The notes beneath the pieces were generated by a model, which ran no database searches, was not told the origin of the DNA, and worked only from the letters and a program-made list of their open reading frames with translations. A program made the position numbers and the translations under genes. This document shows positions 36,663-44,694 of a stretch of 64,000 nucleotides of DNA, piece after piece (the stretch's first letter is position 1; the number at the start of each line of letters is the position of its first letter). Source of the DNA: Castellaniella denitrificans (GTDB lineage Bacteria > Pseudomonadota > Gammaproteobacteria > Burkholderiales > Burkholderiaceae_B); contig NZ_JAPWHE010000006.1 in the NCBI RefSeq assembly GCF_027214045.1, positions 62,001 through 126,000 on the forward strand, written 5' to 3'.

Positions 36663-36676
36663 TTGATTTCCATCAA
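36663..36676 (-). promoter_or_regulatory. FNR box upstream of hsp20
   Basis: TTGATttccATCAA, a perfect match to the FNR consensus. On the minus strand a CACCATGAAT segment lies at the -10 distance. Confidence 0.85.
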
Positions 36677-36771
36677 CGATCCCGACCGAGGGAGCGTCCG
36701 GGCCAGGCGCGATGCGCCAACCCGCGCCGATGCCGTGCGGTTCGCCATGAGCACGCCGACGCGATTTTTTC

Positions 36772-36785
36772 TTGAGATAACTCAA
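36772..36785 (+). promoter_or_regulatory. FNR box upstream of the PHB synthase gene
   Basis: TTGAGataaCTCAA, a perfect palindrome with one change per half-site from consensus. A TAGGAT -10 (36808-36813, followed by GAAAAG) starts 29.5 bases from the box centre, the class II activation spacing (centre near -41.5). Confidence 0.8.
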
Positions 36786-36837
36786 GATGGCCGGAGGCGC
36801 TTCTCACTAGGATGAAAAGAGGCGGTTGGCCCATGTC

Positions 36838-38628
36838 ATGGGTGGCCGGCGTCGCTTTCTTTCCCTTTTGTTTCCTTTCGAGACGACGGTGAACGATGCA
36901 TCCTACGAAGCAGCGGCGCCAGCGCACTGCGCGCCGCCTCATGCGGACAGCTCCTGGGAGCGCATTGACCGGGTGGCTTTCGCAACCGTGGCCAAATTGT
37001 CCGGCGGGTTGTCGCCGTTCGGCATGGCCTTCGCGCATCTGGACTGGGCGGCCCACATGGCGTGCAGCCCGGGCAAGGCCTTGGCGCTCTGGCAATTGTT
37101 GTTGCCGGGTCAGGACCGGGACGGGACGGCCGATCCCGCCGGAACGGACCGGCGTTTCAAGCATCCTGGCTGGGAAAACCAGCCGTACAGGCAATGGCGC
37201 GATCAATTCCTGAAGGCGCAGGCATTCTGGGACCAGGCCACCCGTAACGTCGATGGCGTGCAGCCACATCACCTGCATGTCCAGCACTTCATCACGCGAC
37301 AATTGCTGGACACGGCCTCACCCAGCAATTTGTGGTGGACCAATCCCGAGGTGCTGGCCGCCGCGCGGGACTCGGCGGGCATGAATTTCGTGCATGGCGG
37401 ATTGCGCATGCTGGCCGACTGGAAGGATTTGCTGGCCGGGGATGCGCCGGGCACGTCGCCTCAGGCGCTGTCCGCCTACCGGGTAGGGAAAGAAATCGCG
37501 GCGACTCCGGGCCAGGTCGTGTTTCGCAATGAGCTGTTCGAGTTGATCCGCTACGCGCCCGCCACCGACGAAGCATGGCGTGAACCGGTGCTCATCGTGC
37601 CTTCCTGGCTGCTGAAATATTACATACTGGATCTGTCGGCGCACAATTCGCTGATCCGCCATCTCGTGTACTGTGGCCATACGGTGTTCGCGATGTCCTG
37701 GAGGAATCCCGACGCGGAGGCGCGCGATACCGGCCTGGAAGATTACCTGGAACGCGGGGTGCTGCGGGCACTGTCCGAAACCGCGCGTGGCGCAGGGTGC
37801 CGGCGGGTGCACGCGGTGGGCTATTGTCTGGGGGGCACGCTGCTGGCCCTGTGCGCCGCCGCCCTGGCTCGCGAGCCGCGCCAGGACGTGAGACTGCAGA
37901 CCATGACATTGCTGGCCGCCCAGACGGATTTCAGCGAGCCGGGCGAACTGGGCTTGTTCATGGGAACCAGCGCCGTCGCTTTCCTGGATGGCCTGATGTG
38001 GCAACAAGGATATCTGGATGGCGTGCAGCTGGCGGGGGTGTTTCAACTGCTCAACGCCCGCGACCTGATCTGGTCGCGGCTGGTGCGCGAGTATCTGCTC
38101 GGCCATGCGCAACGCGTGACCGACATGATGGCCTGGAATGCGGATACGACACGTCTACCCTACCGCCTGCACAGCGAAACGCTGCGCTACCTGTATCACG
38201 GCAATGATCTGGCCGAGGGACGATATTGCTGGCGCGGCGCGCCAGTGTCCCTGTCCGACTTGCGTGTGCCGGCCTTCGTGGTTGCGACGGAGCGCGATCA
38301 CATTTCACCCTGGAAATCCGTATACAAGCTTCATCGGCTTTGTGCCCAGGATCTTTCATTCGTCCTTGCGTCAGGCGGCCACAATGGGGGCATCGTCGCG
38401 CCGCCAGGGCAGGCGCATGCCCAGTTCCGGCTCGCTCAGCGCAAACTGGGCCAATCCTACCGTTCCCCCGAATCCTGGATGGCGCGCACGCCGATCCGCC
38501 CCGGCTCGTGGTGGCCCGCATGGGAGGCGTGGCTGACGGCGCATTCGAGCGTGCGCGTTCCGGTCCAGGCTGTGGCGCAGGCGCACACATTATGCGCCGC
38601 CCCCGGCACCTACGTTTTCAATGCCTGA
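36838..38628 (+). CDS. phaC: Poly(3-hydroxyalkanoate) synthase, class I type
   Basis: PHA synthase polymerises 3-hydroxyacyl-CoA into storage granules. The 596-residue protein fits class I PhaC. The N-terminal PhaC_N domain (QAFWDQATRNVDGVQPHHLH, FITRQLLDTASPSNLWWTNP) precedes an alpha/beta-hydrolase domain. That domain has VPSWLLKYYILDLSAHNSLI, the lipase-box-like VGYCLGGTLLA with the catalytic Cys, and the C-terminal catalytic Asp/His in ERDHISPW and SGGHNGGIV. The start is uncertain: ATG 36838 (AGAGG upstream, 18 bases after the predicted transcription start) or GTG 36889, which removes an unusual MGGRRRFLSLLFPF extension. It is driven by the FNR box at 36772 and faces a phasin-like gene. 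Confidence 0.92.
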   Translation: MGGRRRFLSLLFPFETTVNDASYEAAAPAHCAPPHADSSWERIDRVAFATVAKLSGGLSPFGMAFAHLDWAAHMACSPGKALALWQLLLPGQDRDGTADPAGTDRRFKHPGWENQPYRQWRDQFLKAQAFWDQATRNVDGVQPHHLHVQHFITRQLLDTASPSNLWWTNPEVLAAARDSAGMNFVHGGLRMLADWKDLLAGDAPGTSPQALSAYRVGKEIAATPGQVVFRNELFELIRYAPATDEAWREPVLIVPSWLLKYYILDLSAHNSLIRHLVYCGHTVFAMSWRNPDAEARDTGLEDYLERGVLRALSETARGAGCRRVHAVGYCLGGTLLALCAAALAREPRQDVRLQTMTLLAAQTDFSEPGELGLFMGTSAVAFLDGLMWQQGYLDGVQLAGVFQLLNARDLIWSRLVREYLLGHAQRVTDMMAWNADTTRLPYRLHSETLRYLYHGNDLAEGRYCWRGAPVSLSDLRVPAFVVATERDHISPWKSVYKLHRLCAQDLSFVLASGGHNGGIVAPPGQAHAQFRLAQRKLGQSYRSPESWMARTPIRPGSWWPAWEAWLTAHSSVRVPVQAVAQAHTLCAAPGTYVFNA

Positions 38629-38707
38629 GACATCCGGCCGGTGCGCGGCTCATGGACGAAGGCCGAAGCAGCGCGCGGTATCGCGCCGCAGCTTGCGCAA
38701 GACGTTC

Positions 38708-39151
38708 TCAATGCGCACTTGCGCGCTGCGAATTGTGCTTGCGGTTCGCGGGCGTCGCAAGATCGACACCGGCCAGCGGGTTGTAAGGCATGGCGGGCAG
38801 GTGCGTGGCCAGCGTCATGTAGGCCTTCTGCATGTGATCCAGGCCATTGCGGGTCGCGGTCTGCGTGACGGTCTGTCCTTCCAGCACCGCCTGGATCAGT
38901 TCCAGCACATACTGATTCCAGCGGCCGATCTGCTCTGCATAGGCCTGTTGCTGCCAGACGGAGCATTGCGCCATGTTTTCGACGTTTTCCAGTTTTCCCG
39001 CGTGGCGCGTGGTGGCATCGGCGAATTCGGCGTCCGTGCGGCGCTGCACTTCACGGATGCGCTCCATGCAAGTGAAATAAGTTTTGCAGGCGTCGAGCAT
39101 GATGCCTGCTCCGGCTTTGTAAAACGACGCCGACGTGTCATTTTGTTCCAT
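38708..39151 (-). CDS. Phasin-like granule-associated protein
   Basis: This 147-residue, mostly helical protein has no membrane segment (FYKAGAGIMLDACKTYFTCM, ELIQAVLEGQTVTQTATRNGL, AYMTLATHLP). It resembles phasin-type proteins, which coat PHA granules, in size, heptad-rich amphipathic helices and position beside phaC. I cannot point to a decisive motif, so the family call rests partly on context. AAGGAGGT precedes the ATG at 39151. Its own FNR box (39217-39230) has a minus-strand CATACTGAAAAT at -10 distance. It converges on phaC. Confidence 0.72.
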   Translation of the reverse strand: MEQNDTSASFYKAGAGIMLDACKTYFTCMERIREVQRRTDAEFADATTRHAGKLENVENMAQCSVWQQQAYAEQIGRWNQYVLELIQAVLEGQTVTQTATRNGLDHMQKAYMTLATHLPAMPYNPLAGVDLATPANRKHNSQRASAH

Positions 39152-39216
39152 GGCGACCTCCTTGCCTGATCATGGGTGCACATATTTTCAGTATGCCTTT
39201 CATGCGCGGGGGTTTC

Positions 39217-39230
39217 TTGACGTTCATCAA
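39217..39230 (-). promoter_or_regulatory. FNR box upstream of the phasin-like gene
   Basis: TTGACgttcATCAA, a strong FNR match. On the minus strand a -10-like ATACTG in CATACTGAAAAT lies 28.5-29.5 bases from its centre. Confidence 0.82.
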
Positions 39231-39273
39231 CCATCCGCCTACCCATCGGGGCAGGCCCCGGTCTGTTCGGACA

Positions 39274-39287
39274 TTGACGCGCATCAA
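39274..39287 (+). promoter_or_regulatory. FNR box upstream of the DksA/TraR-like gene
   Basis: TTGACgcgcATCAA. TAGGAT at 39309-39314 (then GAAAC) begins 28.5 bases from the centre. This box and the one at 39217 lie back to back for divergent promoters. Confidence 0.82.
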
Positions 39288-39372
39288 TGAACGATGGCCT
39301 ATTGCCGCTAGGATGAAACGATATCGCACAGGATCGCCGTGCCGTATCCGGTGCCCGAGCGGGAGAGTGAAA

Positions 39373-39750
39373 ATGAAGCCGTTGTCCGCGTCCGTTCTGA
39401 AAGCCTTGGAAAGCAAGCTGATCCGGCTGCGCGACACGGCCTTGAGCGAGGTCCGGATGGTCGAAACCCGCGATTTGCGGCCGTACGAGGAAACGGATGG
39501 AGAGGTCAGGGACCCGGCCGAGCGCGCGGAAGCCCGGCGAGAGGATGAAATCGACCAGGCTGAAATGACGCTTGACCAGGCGACGGCGCGCGCGGCCGAT
39601 GCGGCGCTGCAGCGAATCGCGAACGGCAGCTATGGCGCATGCCGGGATTGCGGCCAGGCCATTTCCCAGGCGCGCCTGTTCGCTTTGCCGATCGCGTTGC
39701 GTTGCGCGGCGTGTCAGCAGAAATACGAACAGCGGAGCGGCCGGCGATAA
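39373..39750 (+). CDS. DksA/TraR-family zinc-finger protein
   Basis: This 125-residue protein has an N-terminal helical hairpin and a C-terminal four-cysteine zinc finger: C90 and C93 in GACRDCGQ, C111 and C114 in RCAACQQKYE. DksA-type proteins insert a coiled coil into the RNA polymerase secondary channel and, often with ppGpp, retune promoters. The hairpin here (EIDQAEMTLDQATARAADAAL) lacks an obvious DxxDxA tip, so it may be a TraR/YbiI-like relative rather than DksA itself. It starts about 46 bases after an FNR-type -10 and is followed 20 bases later by an alcohol dehydrogenase gene, likely one transcript. Confidence 0.88.
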   Translation: MKPLSASVLKALESKLIRLRDTALSEVRMVETRDLRPYEETDGEVRDPAERAEARREDEIDQAEMTLDQATARAADAALQRIANGSYGACRDCGQAISQARLFALPIALRCAACQQKYEQRSGRR

Positions 39751-39770
39751 GCCGGACCGGAAAAGACCTC

Positions 39771-40775
39771 ATGCCATCGACGCCGTATCGCATGCAGGCG
39801 ATGGTCCTGCACCGGGCCGGGCAGGCGCTGCGTCATGAACAGCGGGATATTCCCTCTCCAGGCCCCGGCCAGGTGCGTGTGCGCGTCGAAGCCTGCGCCG
39901 TGTGCCGCACGGACCTGCATGTCGTCGATGGAGAGTTGCCGGATCAAAAGACGCCCGTCATCCCGGGGCACGAGATTGTCGGCCTCGTCGAGGCGGCTGG
40001 AGAGGGCGTCGCCGGTATCGCTCCAGGCGCACGGGTCGGCATCGCCTGGCTGGCGCACACGTGCGGCCGCTGCCTCTATTGCCGCAGCGGCCGCGAGAAC
40101 CTGTGCGATTCCGCCGCTTTCACGGGCCATACCCGGGATGGCGGTTTCGCCAGTCATGTGATTGCGGAGCATGCGTATACATTCCCGTTGCCCGGGGATG
40201 CGGACCCCGTGAAGCTGGCGCCCTTGATGTGCGCCGGCATGATTGGCTGGCGTTGCCTGCGCGCATTGGGCCCGGCCCGGCTCGTCGGCCTGTATGGCTT
40301 TGGCGCGGCCGCGCATCTTTTGGCGCAGGTACTGCGCTGGGAAGGCAGGACGTTTCATGCCTTCACACGCCCCGGGGACAGCCAGAGCCAGGCCTTGGCG
40401 CAATCATTGGGCGCGGCCTGGGCCGGCGCTTCGGACGCCATGCCGCCCGCCCCGCTTGACGGCGCCATCCTCTTCGCCCCCGTCGGAGCGCTCGTGCCGG
40501 CTGCGCTCAAGGCTGTGCGCAAAGGGGGGCGGGTGGTGTGCGGCGGCATCCACATGTCGGACATTCCCTCGATGCCATACAGCCTGCTTTGGGGAGAAAG
40601 AGAACTGGTCTCCGTGGCCAATCTCACGCGCCGCGATGGCCGGGAATTTCTGGGTATCGCAGGCAGGATCGGCATCGAGCCGAAAACGACCCGCTACGCT
40701 CTGAGGGAAGCCAACCGTGCCCTGGATGATCTGCGGACCGGGCGGGTCGAAGGCGCGGCCGTTCTCGTTCCTTGA
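39771..40775 (+). CDS. Zinc-dependent alcohol dehydrogenase family protein
   Basis: This 334-residue medium-chain dehydrogenase has catalytic zinc ligands C45 (CAVCRTDLH), H67 and E68 (IPGHEIVG), and structural zinc cysteines C98, C101, C104 and C112. The cofactor domain has LYGFGAAAHLLAQVL, a variant of GxGxxG. It resembles the AdhA-like zinc alcohol dehydrogenases found in bacterial hypoxia clusters. The expected reaction is reversible oxidation of an alcohol with NAD(P), useful for disposing of reductant under low oxygen. It is co-transcribed with the DksA/TraR-like gene. The true substrate is unknown. Confidence 0.9.
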   Translation: MPSTPYRMQAMVLHRAGQALRHEQRDIPSPGPGQVRVRVEACAVCRTDLHVVDGELPDQKTPVIPGHEIVGLVEAAGEGVAGIAPGARVGIAWLAHTCGRCLYCRSGRENLCDSAAFTGHTRDGGFASHVIAEHAYTFPLPGDADPVKLAPLMCAGMIGWRCLRALGPARLVGLYGFGAAAHLLAQVLRWEGRTFHAFTRPGDSQSQALAQSLGAAWAGASDAMPPAPLDGAILFAPVGALVPAALKAVRKGGRVVCGGIHMSDIPSMPYSLLWGERELVSVANLTRRDGREFLGIAGRIGIEPKTTRYALREANRALDDLRTGRVEGAAVLVP

Positions 40776-40801
40776 GCAAGATTTCCCTGCTTCGCAGACC
40801 G

Positions 40802-40815
40802 TTGACTGAAGTCAA
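40802..40815 (+). promoter_or_regulatory. FNR box upstream of the SPW-repeat gene
   Basis: TTGACtgaaGTCAA. TATCCT at 40838-40843 (then GAATG) begins 29.5 bases from the centre. Confidence 0.82.
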
Positions 40816-40927
40816 CATCATCCATGAACGCTCTTTCTATCCTGAATGAGCAGTTTCCGTGGATCTGTTTCCTGAAGATCATTTTTATGCGAAATGACGC
40901 ATGCGGTTTTTCACTGAGAGGTGGATC

Positions 40928-41281
40928 ATGTACAAAGAACGGTGGCAGCCGATATTGGCATTGGTGCTGGGCGTCTATATCATCGCCACGCCCTGGCTCA
41001 TCCCTTATCTTTTAAAGAGCCCCGCGCTGCTGGCGGGCGCCGCATGGAGTCACTATGCGGCGGGCCTGGCGATCGTCGTCGCGGCCATTTTCGCCATCAT
41101 GTCCTTCGAAGAATGGACGGCGTGGCTGGAGGCGCTGCTGGGCCTGTGGATCATCATCGCGCCCTGGGCGCTCGGATTCGCCGCCCTGTCCGTCTTTACA
41201 TGGAGTTCGGTGATCGTGGGCATCGCGCTGATCGTGAGCGCGATCGGCGCGCTGTCGTCCAGGCTGATGCAATCCTTGTGA
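40928..41281 (+). CDS. SPW-repeat membrane protein
   Basis: This 117-residue inner-membrane protein has four hydrophobic helices arranged as two SPW-type repeats, around IIATPWLIPYL and IIIAPWALGFA, where the PW pair marks each unit. The family is widespread in stress and photosynthesis contexts but has no established function. GAGGTGG lies four bases before the ATG at 40928; a 79-base leader follows the predicted FNR-dependent start site. It is a single gene between two metabolic genes. Confidence 0.87.
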   Translation: MYKERWQPILALVLGVYIIATPWLIPYLLKSPALLAGAAWSHYAAGLAIVVAAIFAIMSFEEWTAWLEALLGLWIIIAPWALGFAALSVFTWSSVIVGIALIVSAIGALSSRLMQSL

Positions 41282-41350
41282 CCGTCGGGCATGATTGACC
41301 GCCGGTCGCGCTCGCGCGGCCGGCGGCCCCTCCGGGATCCTGGCGGACAT

Positions 41351-42094
41351 TTATTGCATGTGCATGCCCCCATTGATCGCGAAGTCCGCGCCAACGATAT
41401 AGGCGGCTTCATCCGACGCCAGGAATCCGACCAGCGCGGCAACCTCTTCGGGTTTTCCGAGGCGTCCCAAGGGAATCTGAGGCAATATCTTCTCGTTGAT
41501 GATGGAAGCCGGCAACGCCGTGACCATGCGCGTGTCCATGTATCCTGGCGAGACGGTATTCACCGTGATGCCGTGACGCGCCATTTCCTGGGCCAGCGAC
41601 ATCGTGAACCCATGCACACCGGCCTTCGCCGCCGCATAGTTGGTCTGGCCGGCCTGGCCCTTTTGCCCGTTCACGGATGAAATGTTGATGATTCTTCCCC
41701 ATCCGCGCGCGATCATGTTGTCGAGGACGGGCTGGGTCATGTTGAACAAAGAATCGAGATCCGCCCGCATGACCGCCTGCCAGTCGTCCTTGCGCATCTT
41801 GCGCAGACTGGCGTCGCGGGTGACACCGGCATTGTTGACCAGCACGTCGATGCTTCCCAATGAGTCATGCACCCGCTTGACACAGTCGCGGCATGAATCG
41901 TAGTCGGTGACATCCACGGGAAATACATGAAAGTCCATGCCGCAGGCTTTCATCTGAGCCACCCAGTGTGCCGCGTGCTTGTTGGCGGGCGAGGCCGTCA
42001 CCGCCACCGCGCAGTTTCCCGAGTACAGGCGCGTGCTGATGGCCTGCCCCAGACCGCCCATGCCACCCGTCACCAGGGCAATACGCTTGTCCAT
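41351..42094 (-). CDS. phaB: Acetoacetyl-CoA reductase (PhbB/PhaB type)
   Basis: This 247-residue short-chain dehydrogenase makes (R)-3-hydroxybutyryl-CoA, the monomer for PHB. It has the NADP motif VTGGMGGLGQAISTRL, LVNNAGVTRD, the catalytic Ser in INISSVNGQKGQ and the YxxxK in TNYAAAKAG, followed by VSPGYMDT. The QAGQTNYAAAKAG and IPLGRLGKPEEVA stretches are typical of PhaB. No phaA (thiolase) gene is in the window. AAGGAG precedes the ATG at 42094. The FNR box at 42160 lies between it and the divergent LigD-type gene. It fits with phaC and the phasin-like gene as a hypoxia-induced PHB set. Confidence 0.92.
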   Translation of the reverse strand: MDKRIALVTGGMGGLGQAISTRLYSGNCAVAVTASPANKHAAHWVAQMKACGMDFHVFPVDVTDYDSCRDCVKRVHDSLGSIDVLVNNAGVTRDASLRKMRKDDWQAVMRADLDSLFNMTQPVLDNMIARGWGRIINISSVNGQKGQAGQTNYAAAKAGVHGFTMSLAQEMARHGITVNTVSPGYMDTRMVTALPASIINEKILPQIPLGRLGKPEEVAALVGFLASDEAAYIVGADFAINGGMHMQ

Positions 42095-42159
42095 GACTTG
42101 TCTCCTTGATTGTTGTGTCGGACCTGACGGCAGTGTGCGGCGCGCCGGCGTCCTTTTTG

Positions 42160-42173
42160 TTGACCACCATCAA
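42160..42173. promoter_or_regulatory. Shared FNR box between phaB and the LigD-type genes
   Basis: TTGACcaccATCAA sits midway between divergent genes. Plus-strand CATACT (42195-42200) and minus-strand CACACT (42132-42137) lie 28.5 and 29.5 bases from its centre, so one site could serve both promoters. Confidence 0.75.
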
Positions 42174-42229
42174 GAAGAAGGGTGCCCTGCCGCGCATACT
42201 TTTCGCAGCGGGCAAAGGACAACGGCCTC

Positions 42230-42769
42230 ATGCCGCAACAGGCTGATCAGGATCCGACCATGCAGACAAGACCTTTTCATGAGCGTGTTTTCGTTGTCCA
42301 GAAACATTGGGCGAGCCGGCTGCACTATGATTTCCGCCTGGAATTGGGGGATGCGCTGAAGAGCTGGGTGGTGCCCAAAGGGCCCAGCATGGACCCCGCG
42401 GTCAGGCGCATGGCGATAGAGACGGAGGATCACGCGCTTGCCTACAGCCGTTTCGAAGGCACGATTCCGCAGGACCGCTACGGCGCGGGCCGGGTGATCA
42501 TCTGGGATGAAGGGGTCTGGATCCCGGAAGGAGACCCGCTGGCAGGGTACCGGAACGGTCATCTGGCATTCACGTTGAAAGGCGGCAAAATGCGCGGTCG
42601 CTGGGCGCTGATCCGCATGCAGACACGCCGGCACGAGAAGCATCCGCCCTGGTTGCTGATCAAGATGCGCGACAGCCATGCGCATGACGAAGCGCATGAT
42701 CCGGGTACCGGCCAACGGCCCGGCATGGTCTTGTCCGGGCACAGCCCCCGGATTCAGTATGGCGGATGA
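42230..42769 (+). CDS. Stand-alone LigD-type 3'-phosphoesterase
   Basis: This 179-residue protein is the phosphoesterase (PE) module of bacterial NHEJ ligase LigD, which trims 3'-phosphate and ribonucleotide ends. All six catalytic-site residues of the Pseudomonas LigD PE domain are present with a constant offset: H26, H32, D34 and R36 in KHWASRLHYDFRLEL, plus H68 and Y72 in DHALAYSRFEG. LKSWVVPKGPS is also typical. It lacks any ligase or polymerase part, and the next gene supplies the polymerase. The ATG at 42230 follows the predicted start site by about 23 bases; ATG 42260 is an alternative. FNR control from 42160 is likely. Confidence 0.92.
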   Translation: MPQQADQDPTMQTRPFHERVFVVQKHWASRLHYDFRLELGDALKSWVVPKGPSMDPAVRRMAIETEDHALAYSRFEGTIPQDRYGAGRVIIWDEGVWIPEGDPLAGYRNGHLAFTLKGGKMRGRWALIRMQTRRHEKHPPWLLIKMRDSHAHDEAHDPGTGQRPGMVLSGHSPRIQYGG

Positions 42770-43688
42770 CGCACGCGACCGGATCCTGGTTGCGAGCCGT
42801 CTCGCCCGGCTGACTCACCCGGACCGGATCATCGATGCGCTTTCGGGCCTGCGCAAGCTGGATCTGGCCCGCTACTATGCGAAGGCGGCGCCGTTGCTGC
42901 TGAAACATCTGCGTGGCCGGCCTGTGGCCTTCGTGCGGGCGCCGACGGGCATCGCGGGTGGCACTTTCTTCCAGCGGCATCCGGGCGGTCATGCCATGCC
43001 GGGCGTCAATCCGTTGCCGCAACACCTGTATCCCGGCCATCCACCCTTGATGGAAATCGCCACGCTGGAAGGCATCATGGCCTGCGTGCAGATGAATGTG
43101 GTGGAGTTTCATACGTGGAACGTGTCCAGAACGGCCATCGGCAGGCCCGATCGGATGGTGTTCGATCTGGATCCGGGGCGGGGCGTCCAGTGGGGGCAAG
43201 TCTGTCAGGCGGCGGATATGGTCCGCGCTTTCCTGGCGGAATTCGGATTGACGTCCTGGCTGAAAACCAGTGGCGGCCGGGGACTGCACATCATTGTGCC
43301 GCTGATCGACCGGCATGGCCTGGATATCGTGAGCGTCCTGTCGCGCGGCATGGCCCAGCGCCTTGCCCGGACGGCGCCCGGGGTGTTCGCCGCGCAGAGC
43401 GGCGACAGGCACCGGGTTGGCAGGGTCTTCGCCGATTACCTGCGCAACGGCCAGGCCGCAACCACCGTGGCGGCCTGGTCGGCGAGGGCGAGGCCCGGCC
43501 TGGGGGTTTCGGTGCCGGTGGCCTGGGATGAGGTGTCCGCTCTCCGCGGTGGCGACCATTGGTCGGTCGCCACCGCGGGCACGCGCCTGAATGTGGGCGA
43601 TACTCCCTGGCGAGACTATGCGCCCCAATCGCTGGACAAGGCCTTGAAGGCCTTCGGCCCGGCCTTGCGCATGATGATGAAAGACTAG
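42759..43688 (+). CDS. Stand-alone LigD-type primase-polymerase
   Basis: This 309-residue protein matches the polymerase (POL, archaeo-eukaryotic primase fold) module of LigD, which adds ribo- or deoxynucleotides at double-strand breaks. The metal-binding pair is D136 and D138 in MVFDLDPG, and LKTSGGRGLHIIVPL carries the conserved His that contacts the nucleotide. RVFADYLRNGQAATTVAAWS and DTPWRDYAPQSLDKAL are also typical. It overlaps the phosphoesterase gene by 11 bases, so the two are coupled. No ATP-dependent ligase domain or Ku gene follows; the next gene is convergent usp, sharing CTAG at the stop codons. Confidence 0.92.
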   Translation: MADDARDRILVASRLARLTHPDRIIDALSGLRKLDLARYYAKAAPLLLKHLRGRPVAFVRAPTGIAGGTFFQRHPGGHAMPGVNPLPQHLYPGHPPLMEIATLEGIMACVQMNVVEFHTWNVSRTAIGRPDRMVFDLDPGRGVQWGQVCQAADMVRAFLAEFGLTSWLKTSGGRGLHIIVPLIDRHGLDIVSVLSRGMAQRLARTAPGVFAAQSGDRHRVGRVFADYLRNGQAATTVAAWSARARPGLGVSVPVAWDEVSALRGGDHWSVATAGTRLNVGDTPWRDYAPQSLDKALKAFGPALRMMMKD

Positions 43689-44524
43689 TGTGCGAACAGG
43701 ATCGGAACGGTCATGCTCTGAAGCAATGTCTTCGATGTACCCCCCAGGATCCACTCTCGCACGCGGCTGCGGTTGTAAAGCCCCATGACGATCATGTCGC
43801 AACCGCTGTCGGACGCCACATTCAGAATGACGTTGCCGATGCCGACCCCTTCGCTCGTCGCATGCACGGTCTTGGGCGCTGGGTAGCCATGCGCCGCGCA
43901 GTAGGCCGGCAAGTCCCCCGGCTGGATGTCCAGCGCCTGCAGCATGTCCGGCTGAGGATCGACCGTCAGGAGGGTGAGTTTCGAAGCGGTGCGCAACAAC
44001 GGGGCGGCGTCCGCCAATGCCCGGGCGGCCCGGCGGCCATAGTCCCAGCAGAGCAGCACGTGTTGTCCCAGGGGCTGGCGGGCGTCATCGACATACGGGA
44101 CCACCAGGACGGGCCGACCGGCCGTCGTGATCACGGAGTCGACCACACTGGGCGGTATGGACCAGTTCGACTGCGCCATGTCCGTCTGGCTCATGATCAG
44201 CAGATCGCAGGAACGGGCATGCACGGCCAGGGCTTCTTCGGCGGGGCCCTGTGGCATCCGGCATTCGCCCTTCACGCCTGCGCTTTCGAGTTGCTGCAGG
44301 AAATATGCCTTGATTTCGCGCTTTTCCCGCGCAAACTGTTCCTGCAGTTTGGACAGTACCTGCTGCACAATGCCGGCTTCATCATAAAGATAGCCGGGCA
44401 TGGGCGGATCGGTGCAAATGCCGATCACCTCGGCCTTGTGACGCATGGCCAGCTGGATGGCCACCTGCACACGGCCCGTCTGGGTGACGTCCTTGGTCAG
44501 ATCAAGTGCGATACGCCCGAGCAT
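43685..44524 (-). CDS. Universal stress protein (tandem UspA-like)
   Basis: This 279-residue protein belongs to the Usp superfamily and is long enough for two UspA folds. The N-terminal half starts MLGRIALDLTKDVTQTGRVQVA. The C-terminal half ends with the nucleotide-binding signature MIVMGLYNRSRVREWILGGT then SKTLLQSMTVPILFAH (G-x2-G-x9-G-S/T-like). Usp proteins help cells survive starvation and anaerobiosis. AGGAGG precedes the ATG at 44524. A minus-strand TAGACT -10 (44565-44570) lies exactly 28.5 bases from the shared FNR box at 44592. Confidence 0.9.
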   Translation of the reverse strand: MLGRIALDLTKDVTQTGRVQVAIQLAMRHKAEVIGICTDPPMPGYLYDEAGIVQQVLSKLQEQFAREKREIKAYFLQQLESAGVKGECRMPQGPAEEALAVHARSCDLLIMSQTDMAQSNWSIPPSVVDSVITTAGRPVLVVPYVDDARQPLGQHVLLCWDYGRRAARALADAAPLLRTASKLTLLTVDPQPDMLQALDIQPGDLPAYCAAHGYPAPKTVHATSEGVGIGNVILNVASDSGCDMIVMGLYNRSRVREWILGGTSKTLLQSMTVPILFAH

Positions 44525-44591
44525 GACAGCCTCCTGTTGGCCAGTGATCCCGATGTCGAACATCAGTCTATGCCCGGGATGGTTCCGCAAG

Positions 44592-44605
44592 TTGATTTAA
44601 CGCAA
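44592..44605. promoter_or_regulatory. Shared FNR box between usp and the APH-AAA gene
   Basis: TTGATttaaCGCAA: one perfect and one weaker half-site. On the plus strand TATCCT (44627-44632, then GATTTG) and on the minus strand TAGACT (44570 down to 44565, then GATG) both start exactly 28.5 bases from the centre. Confidence 0.8.
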
Positions 44606-44694
44606 GATACCGCTGCAAAGCCTCGCTATCCTGATTTGAGTCCATGAAACCGTCGGGCGCCCGTGCCGCGGAGCATGATTCGCAAGAGGCAGAC

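Noticed and set aside
42759-43688. Complete LigD by read-through or frameshift
   Set aside because: The two genes join by an 11-base overlap with intact catalytic residues in each; no stretch resembles an ATP-dependent ligase (no KxDG motif), and the downstream gene is a convergent usp.
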